NCBI RefSeq assembly: GCF_021173085.1
Contig: NZ_CP076413.1
Coordinates: forward strand, 2,480,001 to 2,544,000
DNA from: Ralstonia wenshanensis
GTDB taxonomy: Bacteria > Pseudomonadota > Gammaproteobacteria > Burkholderiales > Burkholderiaceae
Direction: 5' to 3'
DNA: 64,000 bases
The notes below the pieces were generated by a model. It had not been told where the DNA came from. It searched no databases and saw only the letters and a list, made by a program, of their open reading frames with translations. Position numbers and translations under genes: made by a program. Below are positions 55,982 through 64,000 of the stretch, in pieces (the stretch's first letter is position 1; each line of letters starts with the position of its first letter).

Positions 55982-56959
55982 ATGACTGCGTCTGCTGCAA
56001 GCGCCCCGCGCGCCATTTGCCTGCTCGGGCCGACAGCGTCCGGCAAAACCGCCGCCGCATTGAAGCTGGCAGAACGCTGGCCGGTCGAGATCATCAGTAT
56101 GGATTCCGCGCTGGTGTATCGCGGCATGGACATCGGCACCGCCAAGCCCAGCGCCGAAGAACAAGCCATCGCGCCGCATCACCTGATCGACATCATCGAT
56201 CCGCTCGATGCGTATTCCGCCGCGCAGTTTGCCAACGATGCGAATGCGCTGATCGATGCCATCCGCGCGCGCGGCAAGCTGCCGCTGATCGTCGGCGGCA
56301 CGATGCTGTATTACAAGGCGCTCACGCAAGGTCTCTCCGATTTGCCCGGCGCCGACCCGGCCATCCGCGCGGAGATCGATGCCGAAGCCGCCCGCGATGG
56401 CTGGCCAGCGCTGCACGCCAAACTGGCGCAGGTCGATCCGGTGACGGCCGCGCGATTGCACGCGACCGATGCGCAGCGCATCCAGCGCGCGCTGGAGCTG
56501 TATCGACTGACGGGCCAGCCGATGTCCGCTCTGCTCGCACGCGAGGTCGGCGCGAATGCGTTCCAGCAGCATGACGCAGCCGCGCCGTATCTGACGATCG
56601 CGCTGGAGCCCTCCGACCGCCTCGTGCTGCATGCGCGCATCGCGCAGCGCTTTGATGCGATGCTCGCCGGCGGCCTGCTCGACGAGGTGGAGCGCTTGCG
56701 CCGCCGCGGCGATCTTTCGCCCACGCTACCGTCCATCCGCTGCGTCGGGTATCGCCAAGCGTGGGCGTACCTCGACGGCGAAATCGACATGGCCGGCCTG
56801 CGCGAACAAGGCATCGCCGCAACGCGCCAGCTCTGCAAGCGCCAGATCACGTGGCTGCGCAGCACGCCCGAGCGGCACGTGGTCGACTGCCTCGCACCCG
56901 ATTACGTCGACCAGGTCGCGCGCCTGGTCCAAACCTCACTGGAATCGCAATCACAATGA
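55982..56959 (+). CDS. miaA: tRNA dimethylallyltransferase
   Basis: A 325-residue enzyme adding an isopentenyl group to A37 of tRNAs that read UNN codons. P-loop [14 protein letters not shown] at residue 14, [30 protein letters not shown], and [16 protein letters not shown] are intact. It follows mutL by six bases (as in many proteobacteria) and overlaps the GNAT start by ATGA. Confidence 0.95.
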   Translation: MTASAASAPRAICLLGPTASGKTAAALKLAERWPVEIISMDSALVYRGMDIGTAKPSAEEQAIAPHHLIDIIDPLDAYSAAQFANDANALIDAIRARGKLPLIVGGTMLYYKALTQGLSDLPGADPAIRAEIDAEAARDGWPALHAKLAQVDPVTAARLHATDAQRIQRALELYRLTGQPMSALLAREVGANAFQQHDAAAPYLTIALEPSDRLVLHARIAQRFDAMLAGGLLDEVERLRRRGDLSPTLPSIRCVGYRQAWAYLDGEIDMAGLREQGIAATRQLCKRQITWLRSTPERHVVDCLAPDYVDQVARLVQTSLESQSQ

Positions 56960-57483
56960 CCGCCACCACAGCGACCCGTTTCACGCTGCGCCCTGCTACG
57001 GCGGACGACTGCGCCTCGCTCGTTCGCCTGATCTCCGCGCTGGCCGAGTACGAAAAGCTCACGCACCTCGTGCAGACCACGCCAGAAGCGCTGGCGACGA
57101 TGTTGTTCGGGCCGCGCCCGTATTGCGAGGCGGTACTGGCGCAGGTCGATGGCCGGGCCGTGGGCTTTGCGCTGTTCTTCCACAACTTCTCGACCTTCCT
57201 GTGCAAGCCGGGCCTGTATCTGGAAGACCTGTTCGTAGAGCCAGAGTACCGCGGCCTGGGCATCGGCAAGGCACTGCTGATCCACCTGGCGCGCCTGGCG
57301 CAAGAGCGGGACTGCGGGCGTTTCGAATGGAGCGTGCTCGACTGGAATGCGCCGTCCATCGCCTTCTACGAAGCCATGGGCGCGGATGTACTGCCCGAGT
57401 GGCGCATCTGCCGCGCCACCGGCGATGCGTTGACGAAGTTGGCCGCCACCACCATGCCCGCCAGCCTGGCCGCGCAAGGCTGA
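56956..57483 (+). CDS. GNAT-family N-acetyltransferase
   Basis: A 175-residue acetyltransferase resembling the diamine (spermidine/spermine N1-) acetyltransferase group: [49 protein letters not shown] (acetyl-CoA loop) and [21 protein letters not shown]. The substrate could be a polyamine or amino acid; not certain. It is translationally coupled to miaA. Confidence 0.88.
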   Translation: MTATTATRFTLRPATADDCASLVRLISALAEYEKLTHLVQTTPEALATMLFGPRPYCEAVLAQVDGRAVGFALFFHNFSTFLCKPGLYLEDLFVEPEYRGLGIGKALLIHLARLAQERDCGRFEWSVLDWNAPSIAFYEAMGADVLPEWRICRATGDALTKLAATTMPASLAAQG

Positions 57484-57563
57484 ATTTGACCGCAAGCTCC
57501 GGAGTGCCACGCACACTCCCGTGAGCGTAGGCTTGGCGTATCGAATCTCCGAAAGGAGCGCAT

Positions 57564-58304
57564 ATGCCGCCTTCCACCGCCGCCGCGCATGTCAGCGCGG
57601 GGCACCGCCCCACTCTTGATGGCATCGACTGGCATGCCGTTGAGGACGCTCTCAACGAGGTCGGCAGCGCCGTGTTGCCCGGCCTGCTCACGCATGACGC
57701 GTGCGACGCGCTGACCGCGCTGTACTCGCAGGATCGCCTGTACCGTTCGCGCGTGGTGATGGAGCGCCACGGCTTTGGGCGCGGTGAGTACCAGTATTTT
57801 GCCTATCCGCTGCCCGACCTGATTGCGCAGTTGCGCACATCGCTCTACCCGCCGCTGGCGAACATCGCCAACCGCTGGAACCAAGCCATGGACATCGACG
57901 TACGCTATCCAGCCAAGCACGCCGATTTCATACGGCGCTGCCACGAGGCCGGCCAGTTGCGCCCCACGCCGCTGATCCTGCGATACGGCCCCGGCGACTA
58001 CAACTGCCTGCATCAGGACCTCTACGGCGAGCACGTCTTTCCGCTGCAGGTGGCCATCCTGCTGTCTGAACCCGGCGTCGATTTCACCGGCGGCGAATTC
58101 GTCACGACGGAGCAGCGCCCACGGATGCAGTCTCGGCCCGAGGTCGTGCCACTGCGTAAAGGCGATGGCGTGATCTTTGCAGTGCACCATCGCCCCGTAC
58201 AAGGTACGCGCGGCACGTACCGCGTGAACATGCGCCACGGTGTGAGCCGCCTGCGCTCTGGCCAGCGGCATACTGTGGGGATCATCTTCCACGACGCGCT
58301 ATAG
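57564..58304 (+). CDS. 2-oxoglutarate/Fe(II)-dependent oxygenase, uncharacterised family
   Basis: A 246-residue protein of the double-stranded beta-helix fold (the COG3826-type family). The iron triad reads H150-x-D152 in CLHQDLYGEH and H225 in RHGVSRLRSG, with Arg residues (R229, R231) placed for 2-oxoglutarate. RYGPGDYNCLHQD is distinctive. The substrate is unknown; it sits 10 bases ahead of alkB and in line with alkA, so a role near alkylation damage is likely by context. GAAAGGAG supports the start. Confidence 0.88.
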   Translation: MPPSTAAAHVSAGHRPTLDGIDWHAVEDALNEVGSAVLPGLLTHDACDALTALYSQDRLYRSRVVMERHGFGRGEYQYFAYPLPDLIAQLRTSLYPPLANIANRWNQAMDIDVRYPAKHADFIRRCHEAGQLRPTPLILRYGPGDYNCLHQDLYGEHVFPLQVAILLSEPGVDFTGGEFVTTEQRPRMQSRPEVVPLRKGDGVIFAVHHRPVQGTRGTYRVNMRHGVSRLRSGQRHTVGIIFHDAL

Positions 58305-58314
58305 CCAGCTCACC

Positions 58315-58971
58315 ATGACGACCGGGGACCTGTTTGCCGACCATGCACCCGCCGAAGACGCGCGCATCGCGCTCGGCGAGGCGGCCTTTGTTTTCCGTGG
58401 CTTAGCGCTGGCAGAAGCACCGGCCCTGCTGGCGGCGGTGGACGCCATCGAGCAGCGGGCAGCGTTTCGTCACATGGTCACGCCGGGCGGCTTCGAGATG
58501 TCGGTCGCGCTCACCAACAGCGGCACGCTGGGCTGGACCTCAGACCGCCGCGGCTACCGCTATGCCACGCACGACCCGCTTACGGGAGCCGCGTGGCCGC
58601 CACTGCCCGATGTGTTCCTACGCTTGGCGCGTAACGCCGCCGCTGAAGCCGGCTTCCCCGGCTTCACGCCAGACGCCTGCCTCATCAACCGCTATGTGCC
58701 TGGTGCCCGCATGTCGCTCCATCAAGACAAGGACGAACAGGATTACGGCGCGCCCATCGTCTCCGTGTCGCTTGGCATGCCGGCCGTCTTCCTGTTTGGC
58801 GGACATCGCCGCGCAGACAAGGCGCAGCGCATTCCCCTTTTTCACGGCGATGTCGTCGTCTGGGGTGGCCCGGACCGCCTGCGCTATCACGGCGTAGCGC
58901 CGCTCAAAGACCACCCGCACGCACTGCTGGGCAGCCAGCGCATCAACCTCACGTTCCGCAAGGCCGGCTGA
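58315..58971 (+). CDS. alkB: Alkylated DNA repair dioxygenase AlkB
   Basis: A 218-residue 2OG/Fe(II) enzyme that removes methyl groups from 1-methyladenine and 3-methylcytosine by oxidation. Iron ligands H136 and D138 (SLHQDKDEQDYGAPIVSVSLG) and H192 (LRYHGVAPL), and the 2OG Arg in RINLTFRKA. YRYATHDP in the substrate lid is typical. It starts 10 bases after the preceding oxygenase gene. Confidence 0.94.
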   Translation: MTTGDLFADHAPAEDARIALGEAAFVFRGLALAEAPALLAAVDAIEQRAAFRHMVTPGGFEMSVALTNSGTLGWTSDRRGYRYATHDPLTGAAWPPLPDVFLRLARNAAAEAGFPGFTPDACLINRYVPGARMSLHQDKDEQDYGAPIVSVSLGMPAVFLFGGHRRADKAQRIPLFHGDVVVWGGPDRLRYHGVAPLKDHPHALLGSQRINLTFRKAG

Positions 58972-58986
58972 CCGGCAAACCAGCGC

Positions 58987-59637
58987 ATGACCATTGCCGC
59001 AGACCTGTCCGAAAGCGCCTACCGGCAAGCCGAAACATTTCTGTCGACGCTGGACGAAGACTGGGCTCGCCATATCGCTGCGATCGGACCGTGCCGCCAC
59101 GCCGCCAAGCCTGCGCGCGAACCTTATGAAGCGCTGATGCGCGCGATCGCCTACCAGCAGCTGCACGCCAAGGCCGGTGACGCCATCCTCGGACGTTTCC
59201 TCGCGCTGTATCCGGCCGCCGCTTTTCCCGCACCGCAGCAGGTGCTCGCGACGGACGAGGCAGCGCTGCGCACCTGCGGTTTCTCCGGGACCAAACTGGC
59301 GACCATTCGCGGCATTGCACAAGCCGCGCTCGATGGCGTCGTCCCCACGCGCGAACAGGCGTTGTCCATGCCAGACGAAGCGCTCATCGACCGGCTGGTA
59401 ACACTGCGCGGAGTTGGCCGCTGGACGGTCGAAATGCTGCTGATCTACACGCTGGAGCGCTCGGACATCCTGCCCGCAGATGATTTCGGCGTACGCGACG
59501 GTTATCGCCGCCTGAAGCGGCTCGACACCACGCCCACACGCAAGCAGATGGAAACACTCGGGCTTGCGTGGAGCCCGTATCGCACCGTCGCGGCCTGGTA
59601 TCTATGGCGGGTGCCCGTCAATGTTTCAGGCGCGTGA
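58987..59637 (+). CDS. alkA: DNA-3-methyladenine glycosylase (AlkA/HhH-GPD type)
   Basis: A 216-residue glycosylase of the HhH-GPD superfamily that excises 3-methyladenine and similar bases. LRGVGRWTVEMLLIY is the helix-hairpin-helix; the catalytic Asp is in the D165-D166 pair of LPADDFGVRDGY. It lacks the N-terminal TBP-like domain of E. coli AlkA, so it is the short type. Fifteen bases after alkB; the three genes form a repair unit. Confidence 0.9.
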   Translation: MTIAADLSESAYRQAETFLSTLDEDWARHIAAIGPCRHAAKPAREPYEALMRAIAYQQLHAKAGDAILGRFLALYPAAAFPAPQQVLATDEAALRTCGFSGTKLATIRGIAQAALDGVVPTREQALSMPDEALIDRLVTLRGVGRWTVEMLLIYTLERSDILPADDFGVRDGYRRLKRLDTTPTRKQMETLGLAWSPYRTVAAWYLWRVPVNVSGA

Positions 59638-59671
59638 ATTCGGCAAGTCTTGCGCCAGATCACGCCCCAAC

Positions 59672-59697
59672 GACATATCGCTTGCGCGACATATGTC
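59672..59697. promoter_or_regulatory. GACATAT repeats and GACATATGTC palindrome before nap
   Basis: GACATAT at 59672-59678 is repeated at 59688-59694, 16 bases apart; the second copy is part of the perfect palindrome GACATATGTC (59688-59697). It lies about 100 bases before the napE start. I found no FNR-type TTGAT-N4-ATCAA in this gap, so it may be the control site of the operon. Confidence 0.4.
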
Positions 59698-59796
59698 ACG
59701 CCGGGATCATGCGAAAACCTTGAATTCCCGTGCGACGTTCGCTTTACTGGAAAACGTTCGCGCGCCATTTGCGCCGCCTTTATTGGTCGAGTCATC

Positions 59797-59961
59797 GTGG
59801 AACAGCCCCAAAACGTCGACGCGCAACGTAAATCCGAAGAGCTGCGGAGCTTCCTGTTTCTGACGGTCGTCATGGTGCCGGTTCTTTCCGTCATTATCGT
59901 GGCCGGATATGGCTTTATCGTGTGGGCAACCCAATTGCTGAGCGGTCCGCCAACGCATTGA
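59797..59961 (+). CDS. napE: Periplasmic nitrate reductase membrane protein NapE
   Basis: A 54-residue single-helix inner-membrane protein, first gene of the nap operon, of unknown exact role. The helix SFLFLTVVMVPVLSVIIVAGYGFIVW matches NapE closely. The start GTG 59797 gives the typical short N-terminus (VEQPQNVDAQRKSEELR). It is preceded by a weak ribosome site. Confidence 0.85.
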   Translation: MEQPQNVDAQRKSEELRSFLFLTVVMVPVLSVIIVAGYGFIVWATQLLSGPPTH

Positions 59962-60049
59962 TATACGCCCGGGGGGTTCCGAGGGCGAGTCGGGTTGTAT
60001 GTTCGCGCAGCACTGATTAGAAAAAGGCGTGCATCGCCAAAACAGCGTC

Positions 60050-60394
60050 ATGCGAAACACAAGAAAAATAGATATCCCCGTTCGGCCGGCGCCGCTTGAT
60101 GACGACGAGTGGCATATCGCGGGCGTCCTGGTCCAGACGCGGCCAACCCATATTGCATCCGTCAGCAAGTCCATCGAAGCCATCGCCGGCAGCGAAATCC
60201 ATGCGGCCAGCGACAACGGCAAGCTCGTAGTCACGCTTGAGGCGCCCAGCTCGCGGGCCATCGCAGCCCACCTGACATTCATTCAACAGATCGACGGTGT
60301 GCTGAACACCGCCCTGATCTATCAGCACAACGAAATGGCCGACGCCATGAATGAGGAAATGGACGATGAAAGTCTCTCGCCGCGCGTTCATTAA
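60050..60394 (+). CDS. napD: NapD, chaperone for NapA maturation
   Basis: A 114-residue cytoplasmic protein that binds the Tat signal of NapA while its cofactor is inserted. Core: [50 protein letters not shown], with [19 protein letters not shown] 60050 is chosen; a GTG at 60029 with a better AAGGCG site would add seven residues. The 3' end overlaps napA by 29 bases. Confidence 0.88.
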   Translation: MRNTRKIDIPVRPAPLDDDEWHIAGVLVQTRPTHIASVSKSIEAIAGSEIHAASDNGKLVVTLEAPSSRAIAAHLTFIQQIDGVLNTALIYQHNEMADAMNEEMDDESLSPRVH

Positions 60395-62882
60395 GCAAAC
60401 CGCTGCCGCCGCCACCGCTTCGGTAGCTGGCGTCACGCTTCCTGCTGGCGCCGCCAACCTCGTCACCGACAAAGAGCTGACGCAGCTCAAGTGGTCGAAG
60501 GCACCTTGCCGATTCTGCGGCACGGGCTGCGGTGTTGAAGTCGCCGTCAAGGACAACCGCGTGGTGGCCACGCAGGGCGACCCGAAGGCCGAGGTCAATC
60601 GGGGCCTGAACTGCGTCAAGGGGTACTTCCTCTCGAAGATCATGTACGGCAAGGACCGGCTGACCCAGCCGCTGCTGCGCATGAAGAATGGCAAGTACGA
60701 CAAGAACGGCGATTTCACGCCCGTGAGCTGGGACCGTGCGTTCGACGAGATGGCGGTGCAGTTCAAGCGCGTCATCAAGGAAAAGGGCCCGACCGCTGTC
60801 GGCATGTTCGGCTCGGGCCAGTGGACGATCTTTGAGGGCTACGCTGCCGTCAAGCTGATGAAGGCGGGCTTCCGCTCGAACAACCTCGACCCCAACGCAC
60901 GCCATTGCATGGCCTCGGCCGTGGCCGGCTTCATGCGCACCTTCGGCATGGACGAGCCGATGGGCTGCTACGACGACTTCGAAGTCGCCGACGCGTTCGT
61001 GCTCTGGGGCTCGAACATGGCCGAGATGCACCCGATCCTGTGGTCGCGTGTGACAGACCGACGCCTGTCGGCGCCCAAGACGAAGGTCGCGGTGCTCTCG
61101 ACGTTCACGCATCGCTCGTTCGATCTGGCCGATATTCCGATCGTCTTCACGCCGCAGGCCGACCTCGCGATGCTCAACTACATCGCGAACTACATCATCA
61201 CCAACAAGAAGGTCAACACGGACTTCGTCAACAAGCACACCGTCTTCAAGCAAGGGGCAACCGACATCGGCTACGGCCTGCGGCCCGACAACCCGCTGCA
61301 GAAGGCCGCCAAGAACGCCGACAAGGTGGGCGACTCCAAGCCGATTTCGTTCGACGAGTTCGCCAAGTTTGTCTCGACGTACGACCTGGACTACACCACC
61401 AAGCTGGCGAACCCGGACAAGAGCAAGGAGAAGGAATTCAAGCAGCAGCTCCAGAAGCTTGCCGAGCTGTATGCCGATCCGAAGATCAAGGTCGTGTCGT
61501 TCTGGACCATGGGTTTCAACCAGCACACCCGCGGCACCTGGGCGAACAACATGATCTACAACCTGCACCTGCTGACAGGGAAGATCGCCACGCCGGGCAA
61601 CAGCCCGTTCTCGCTGACGGGCCAGCCTTCGGCCTGCGGCACCGCACGCGAGGTGGGCACATTCTCGCACCGCTTGCCGGCCGACATGGTGGTGACCAAC
61701 CCGAAGCACCGCGAAGAGGCCGAACACATCTGGAAGTTGCCGGCTGGCACGATCCCGGAAAAGCCGGGCTATCACGCCGTGCTGCAGAACCGCATGCTGA
61801 AGGACGGCAAGCTCAATGCTTACTGGGTGCAGGTCAACAACAACATCCAGGCCGGCGCCAACCTTGAACAGGAAGGCTATCCGGGCTACCGCAATCCGGC
61901 GAACTTCATCGTTGTCTCGGACGTGTATCCAACCGTCACCGCGCTGGCCGCCGACCTGATCCTCCCGAGCGCGATGTGGGTGGAGAAGGAAGGCGCCTAC
62001 GGCAACGCCGAGCGCCGCACGCAGTTCTGGCATCAGCTCGTGGATGCGCCGGGTGAGGCGCGTTCCGACCTGTGGCAGTTGGTCGAGTTTTCCAAGCGTT
62101 TCAAGGTGGAAGAAGTCTGGCCGGAAGACCTCATCGCCAAGAAGCCGGAGCTGCGCGGCAAGACGCTCTACGACGTGCTCTACCGCAACGGCAACGTCGA
62201 CAAGTTCCCCCTCAAGGACGTCGACCCGGAATACAACAATGCCGAAGCCAAGGCGTTCGGCTTCTACCTCCAGAAGGGCCTGTTCGAAGAGTACGCAAGC
62301 TTCGGGCGCGGCCACGGCCACGACCTGGCACCGTTCGACGACTATCACAAGGCGCGCGGATTGCGCTGGCCGGTGGTCAACGGCAAGGAAACGCGCTGGC
62401 GCTACAAAGAAGGCAGCGATCCCTACGTCAAGGCTGGCACCGGCTATCAGTTCTATGGCAACCCGGACGGCAAGGCGGTGATCTTCGCCCTGCCCTATGA
62501 GGCTCCGCCGGAAGTGCCGGACAAGGAATACCCGTTCTGGTTGTCGACTGGCCGCGTGCTGGAGCACTGGCACTCGGGTTCGATGACGCGCCGGGTGCCC
62601 GAGCTGTATCGCGCCTTCCCGAATGCAGTCTGCTTCATGCATCCGGAAGATGCGAAGGCGCTGGGGCTACGACGCGGTGTCGAAGTCGAGGTGATCTCGC
62701 GGCGCGGCAAGATGCGCACCCGCATTGAAACGCGCGGCCGCAATCAACCGCCGAAGGGTCTGGTATTCGTGCCCTGGTTCGATGCGAGCCAGCTCATCAA
62801 CAAGGTCACACTGGATGCAACCTGCCCGATCTCGCTGCAGACGGATTTCAAGAAATGCGCCGTCAAGATCGTGAAGGTCTGA
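60366..62882 (+). CDS. napA: Periplasmic nitrate reductase catalytic subunit NapA
   Basis: An 838-residue molybdenum enzyme reducing nitrate to nitrite in the periplasm. Tat signal [16 protein letters not shown]; [4Fe-4S] ligands C48, C51, C55 and C83 (CRFCGTGC motif); molybdenum ligand C181 in ARHCMAS, the same number as in E. coli NapA. Length matches the family. ATG 60366 has GAGGAAA upstream and gives a correct Tat motif; the cofactor is bis-MGD. Electrons come from NapB and NapC, encoded downstream. Confidence 0.97.
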   Translation: MKVSRRAFIKQTAAAATASVAGVTLPAGAANLVTDKELTQLKWSKAPCRFCGTGCGVEVAVKDNRVVATQGDPKAEVNRGLNCVKGYFLSKIMYGKDRLTQPLLRMKNGKYDKNGDFTPVSWDRAFDEMAVQFKRVIKEKGPTAVGMFGSGQWTIFEGYAAVKLMKAGFRSNNLDPNARHCMASAVAGFMRTFGMDEPMGCYDDFEVADAFVLWGSNMAEMHPILWSRVTDRRLSAPKTKVAVLSTFTHRSFDLADIPIVFTPQADLAMLNYIANYIITNKKVNTDFVNKHTVFKQGATDIGYGLRPDNPLQKAAKNADKVGDSKPISFDEFAKFVSTYDLDYTTKLANPDKSKEKEFKQQLQKLAELYADPKIKVVSFWTMGFNQHTRGTWANNMIYNLHLLTGKIATPGNSPFSLTGQPSACGTAREVGTFSHRLPADMVVTNPKHREEAEHIWKLPAGTIPEKPGYHAVLQNRMLKDGKLNAYWVQVNNNIQAGANLEQEGYPGYRNPANFIVVSDVYPTVTALAADLILPSAMWVEKEGAYGNAERRTQFWHQLVDAPGEARSDLWQLVEFSKRFKVEEVWPEDLIAKKPELRGKTLYDVLYRNGNVDKFPLKDVDPEYNNAEAKAFGFYLQKGLFEEYASFGRGHGHDLAPFDDYHKARGLRWPVVNGKETRWRYKEGSDPYVKAGTGYQFYGNPDGKAVIFALPYEAPPEVPDKEYPFWLSTGRVLEHWHSGSMTRRVPELYRAFPNAVCFMHPEDAKALGLRRGVEVEVISRRGKMRTRIETRGRNQPPKGLVFVPWFDASQLINKVTLDATCPISLQTDFKKCAVKIVKV

Positions 62883-62922
62883 CGAGCCCAGGCAGACGAC
62901 ACACGCGCAACCGGAAAACGTC

Positions 62923-63426
62923 ATGAAGCTCAGCCGACTCCTGGGACTGCCAGCCGCCATCTGTGCGCTGTTGCTGGCAACCCTTGCCAACTTGCCCGCG
63001 CAGGCCCAAGGCGTTGTCGACGCCATGCGCGGCCCCACGCCGATCGCCGCCGAATCGACACCGCCGATCCTGTATCCGACCGAAAACAAGGACGTGCGCC
63101 GCGAGCGCAACTACACCGGGCAGCCGCCAACGATTCCGCACAAGATCGACGGCACGTACATGTATCAGATCAACAAGGACCACAACGGTTGTCTGTCTTG
63201 CCATGCGCGTACGAAGGCCGAAGAGATGCGTGCGATCGCAATCAGCCCCACGCACTACGTTGACCGCGATGGCCATCAACTGGCCGACGTTTCGCCGCGC
63301 CGCTTCTTCTGCACGCAATGCCACGTGCCGCAGGCCGACGCCAAGCCGCTTATCACCAATACGTTTGTCGATGTCGATGAACTGCTCAAACGCAAGCCTG
63401 ATGGCAAGAGCGTTGGCAAGAACTGA
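62923..63426 (+). CDS. napB: Periplasmic nitrate reductase dihaem subunit NapB
   Basis: A 167-residue cytochrome c with a signal peptide (cleavage near AQAQ, residue 28) and two haem motifs: C90-LSC-H94 and C130-TQC-H134. It passes electrons from NapC to NapA. It starts 40 bases after napA in the same operon. Confidence 0.95.
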   Translation: MKLSRLLGLPAAICALLLATLANLPAQAQGVVDAMRGPTPIAAESTPPILYPTENKDVRRERNYTGQPPTIPHKIDGTYMYQINKDHNGCLSCHARTKAEEMRAIAISPTHYVDRDGHQLADVSPRRFFCTQCHVPQADAKPLITNTFVDVDELLKRKPDGKSVGKN

Positions 63427-63438
63427 GGCGGTGCAGCC

Positions 63439-64000
63439 ATGTTCGACCTGATCAAGCGCTACTGGCGCACCATCAACCGGCCCAGCGCGTATTTCAGCCT
63501 GGGCTTTCTGACGTTGGGCGGCTTTGTTGCCGGCGTGGTGTTCTGGGGCGCATTCAACACCGCGATGGAGGTGACCAACACCGAGGCGTTCTGCACGGGT
63601 TGCCACGAAATGCACGACAACGTGTACCAGGAGCTGCAGAGCACGATCCATTACACCAACCGCAGCGGTGTACGCGCAATCTGCTCCAACTGTCACGTTC
63701 CGCACGCCTGGACGAACAAGATTGCACGGAAGATGCAGGCATCCAAGGAAGTGTGGGGCAAGATCTTCGGCACCATCGACACGCGCGAGAAATTCGAAGC
63801 GCATCGGCTCGAGCTGGCCCAGCATGAATGGGATCGGCTCAAGGCTAACGATTCATTGGAATGCCGCAACTGCCACAACTACGAATCGATGGACTTCACG
63901 CGACAAAGCCCGCGCGCGTCGGCCATGCACTCCCAATATCTGGGCAGCAAAGAGAAAACCTGTATCGACTGCCACAAGGGTATTGCGCACCATCTGCCCG
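63439..64000 (+). CDS. napC: Membrane tetrahaem quinol dehydrogenase NapC, 3' end outside window
   Basis: The first 187 codons of a NapC/NirT-type cytochrome. A membrane anchor at about 20-40 ([20 protein letters not shown]) is followed by four haem motifs: CTGCH at 52, CSNCH at 82, CRNCH at 142 and CIDCH at 175. It oxidises quinol and feeds NapB/NapA. The frame is still open at the right edge; full-length NapC is about 200 residues, so only a short tail is missing. Starts 12 bases after napB. Confidence 0.95.
   Translation, partial: MFDLIKRYWRTINRPSAYFSLGFLTLGGFVAGVVFWGAFNTAMEVTNTEAFCTGCHEMHDNVYQELQSTIHYTNRSGVRAICSNCHVPHAWTNKIARKMQASKEVWGKIFGTIDTREKFEAHRLELAQHEWDRLKANDSLECRNCHNYESMDFTRQSPRASAMHSQYLGSKEKTCIDCHKGIAHHLP

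Noticed and set aside
54359-56632. 757-codon open frame on the minus strand opposite mutL and miaA
   Set aside because: Antisense shadow of two certain genes; spans their junction and has no family signature or ribosome site.
60279-62642. 787-codon open frame on the minus strand opposite napA
   Set aside because: Antisense shadow; napA on the other strand has all cofactor motifs at the right positions.

Overview
The window looks like chromosomal DNA of a GC-rich betaproteobacterium. The genus Ralstonia (pickettii-like) is my inference from gene content and gene order: exbB-exbD-lpxK-kdsB-adk, ogt-xerD-ybaK-plsY, rpsT/murJ and mutL-miaA. I saw no rRNA, tRNA, prophage, insertion sequence, integrase or CRISPR array, and no clearly broken gene. 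Most of the window is core housekeeping DNA broken up by small accessory islands.

1-13.8 kb is accessory and transport. It holds a secreted M20 amidohydrolase (cut by the left edge), a periplasmic PheC-like protein, a Tet-type MFS pump, an unrecognised cytoplasmic protein, a tiny secreted DPYTDG-repeat protein, an HD-GYP protein overlapping an ABC transporter gene with its binding domain fused in front of its permease domain, a TauE/SafE exporter, a small secreted protein, a GntP permease, a Gly/Trp/His-rich lipoprotein, an MHS symporter and an NAD(P)-binding protein. 14.1-19.2 kb carries HU and a leftward operon: IclR regulator, polar amino acid ABC transporter, hutG, hutD. This reads as a histidine or histidine-derivative uptake and catabolism module.

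19.2-30.8 kb has a hypothetical gene, a SnoaL-like secreted protein, a DUF2167 protein tightly paired with an M50 membrane protease, sodB, xseA, then about 1 kb without genes that holds diverged tandem repeats of exactly 172 bp. After it comes the envelope cluster exbB-exbD-lpxK-Trm112-kdsB, then adk behind a structured leader, and an HSD17B10-like dehydrogenase. 30.8-42.4 kb has a LysR regulator facing a bile-acid/sodium symporter-like protein across a 15-bp palindrome, a GNAT gene, tsaE-amiC facing queG, a chalcone-isomerase-like protein, an orphan Bug-type binding protein, ogt-xerD-ybaK-plsY and a GlxA-type AraC regulator.

42.5-59.6 kb has a penicillin-acylase-family lipoprotein (possible N-acyl-homoserine-lactone acylase), yajQ facing murB, ppnP, argG and argF (convergent), a DUF3579 gene, rpsT facing murJ, a SirB1-like protein, DedA, then mutL-miaA-GNAT and an alkylation-repair run (2OG-Fe oxygenase, alkB, alkA). 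59.8 kb to the right edge is the periplasmic nitrate reductase operon napEDABC, with napC cut by the edge.

The signals I find least explained are the 172-bp repeats at 24.8-25.4 kb, the DUF2167/M50 pair, the DPYTDG-repeat protein, the adk leader, and the apparently leaderless starts of queG and mutL, both with a -10 box exactly six bases before ATG.
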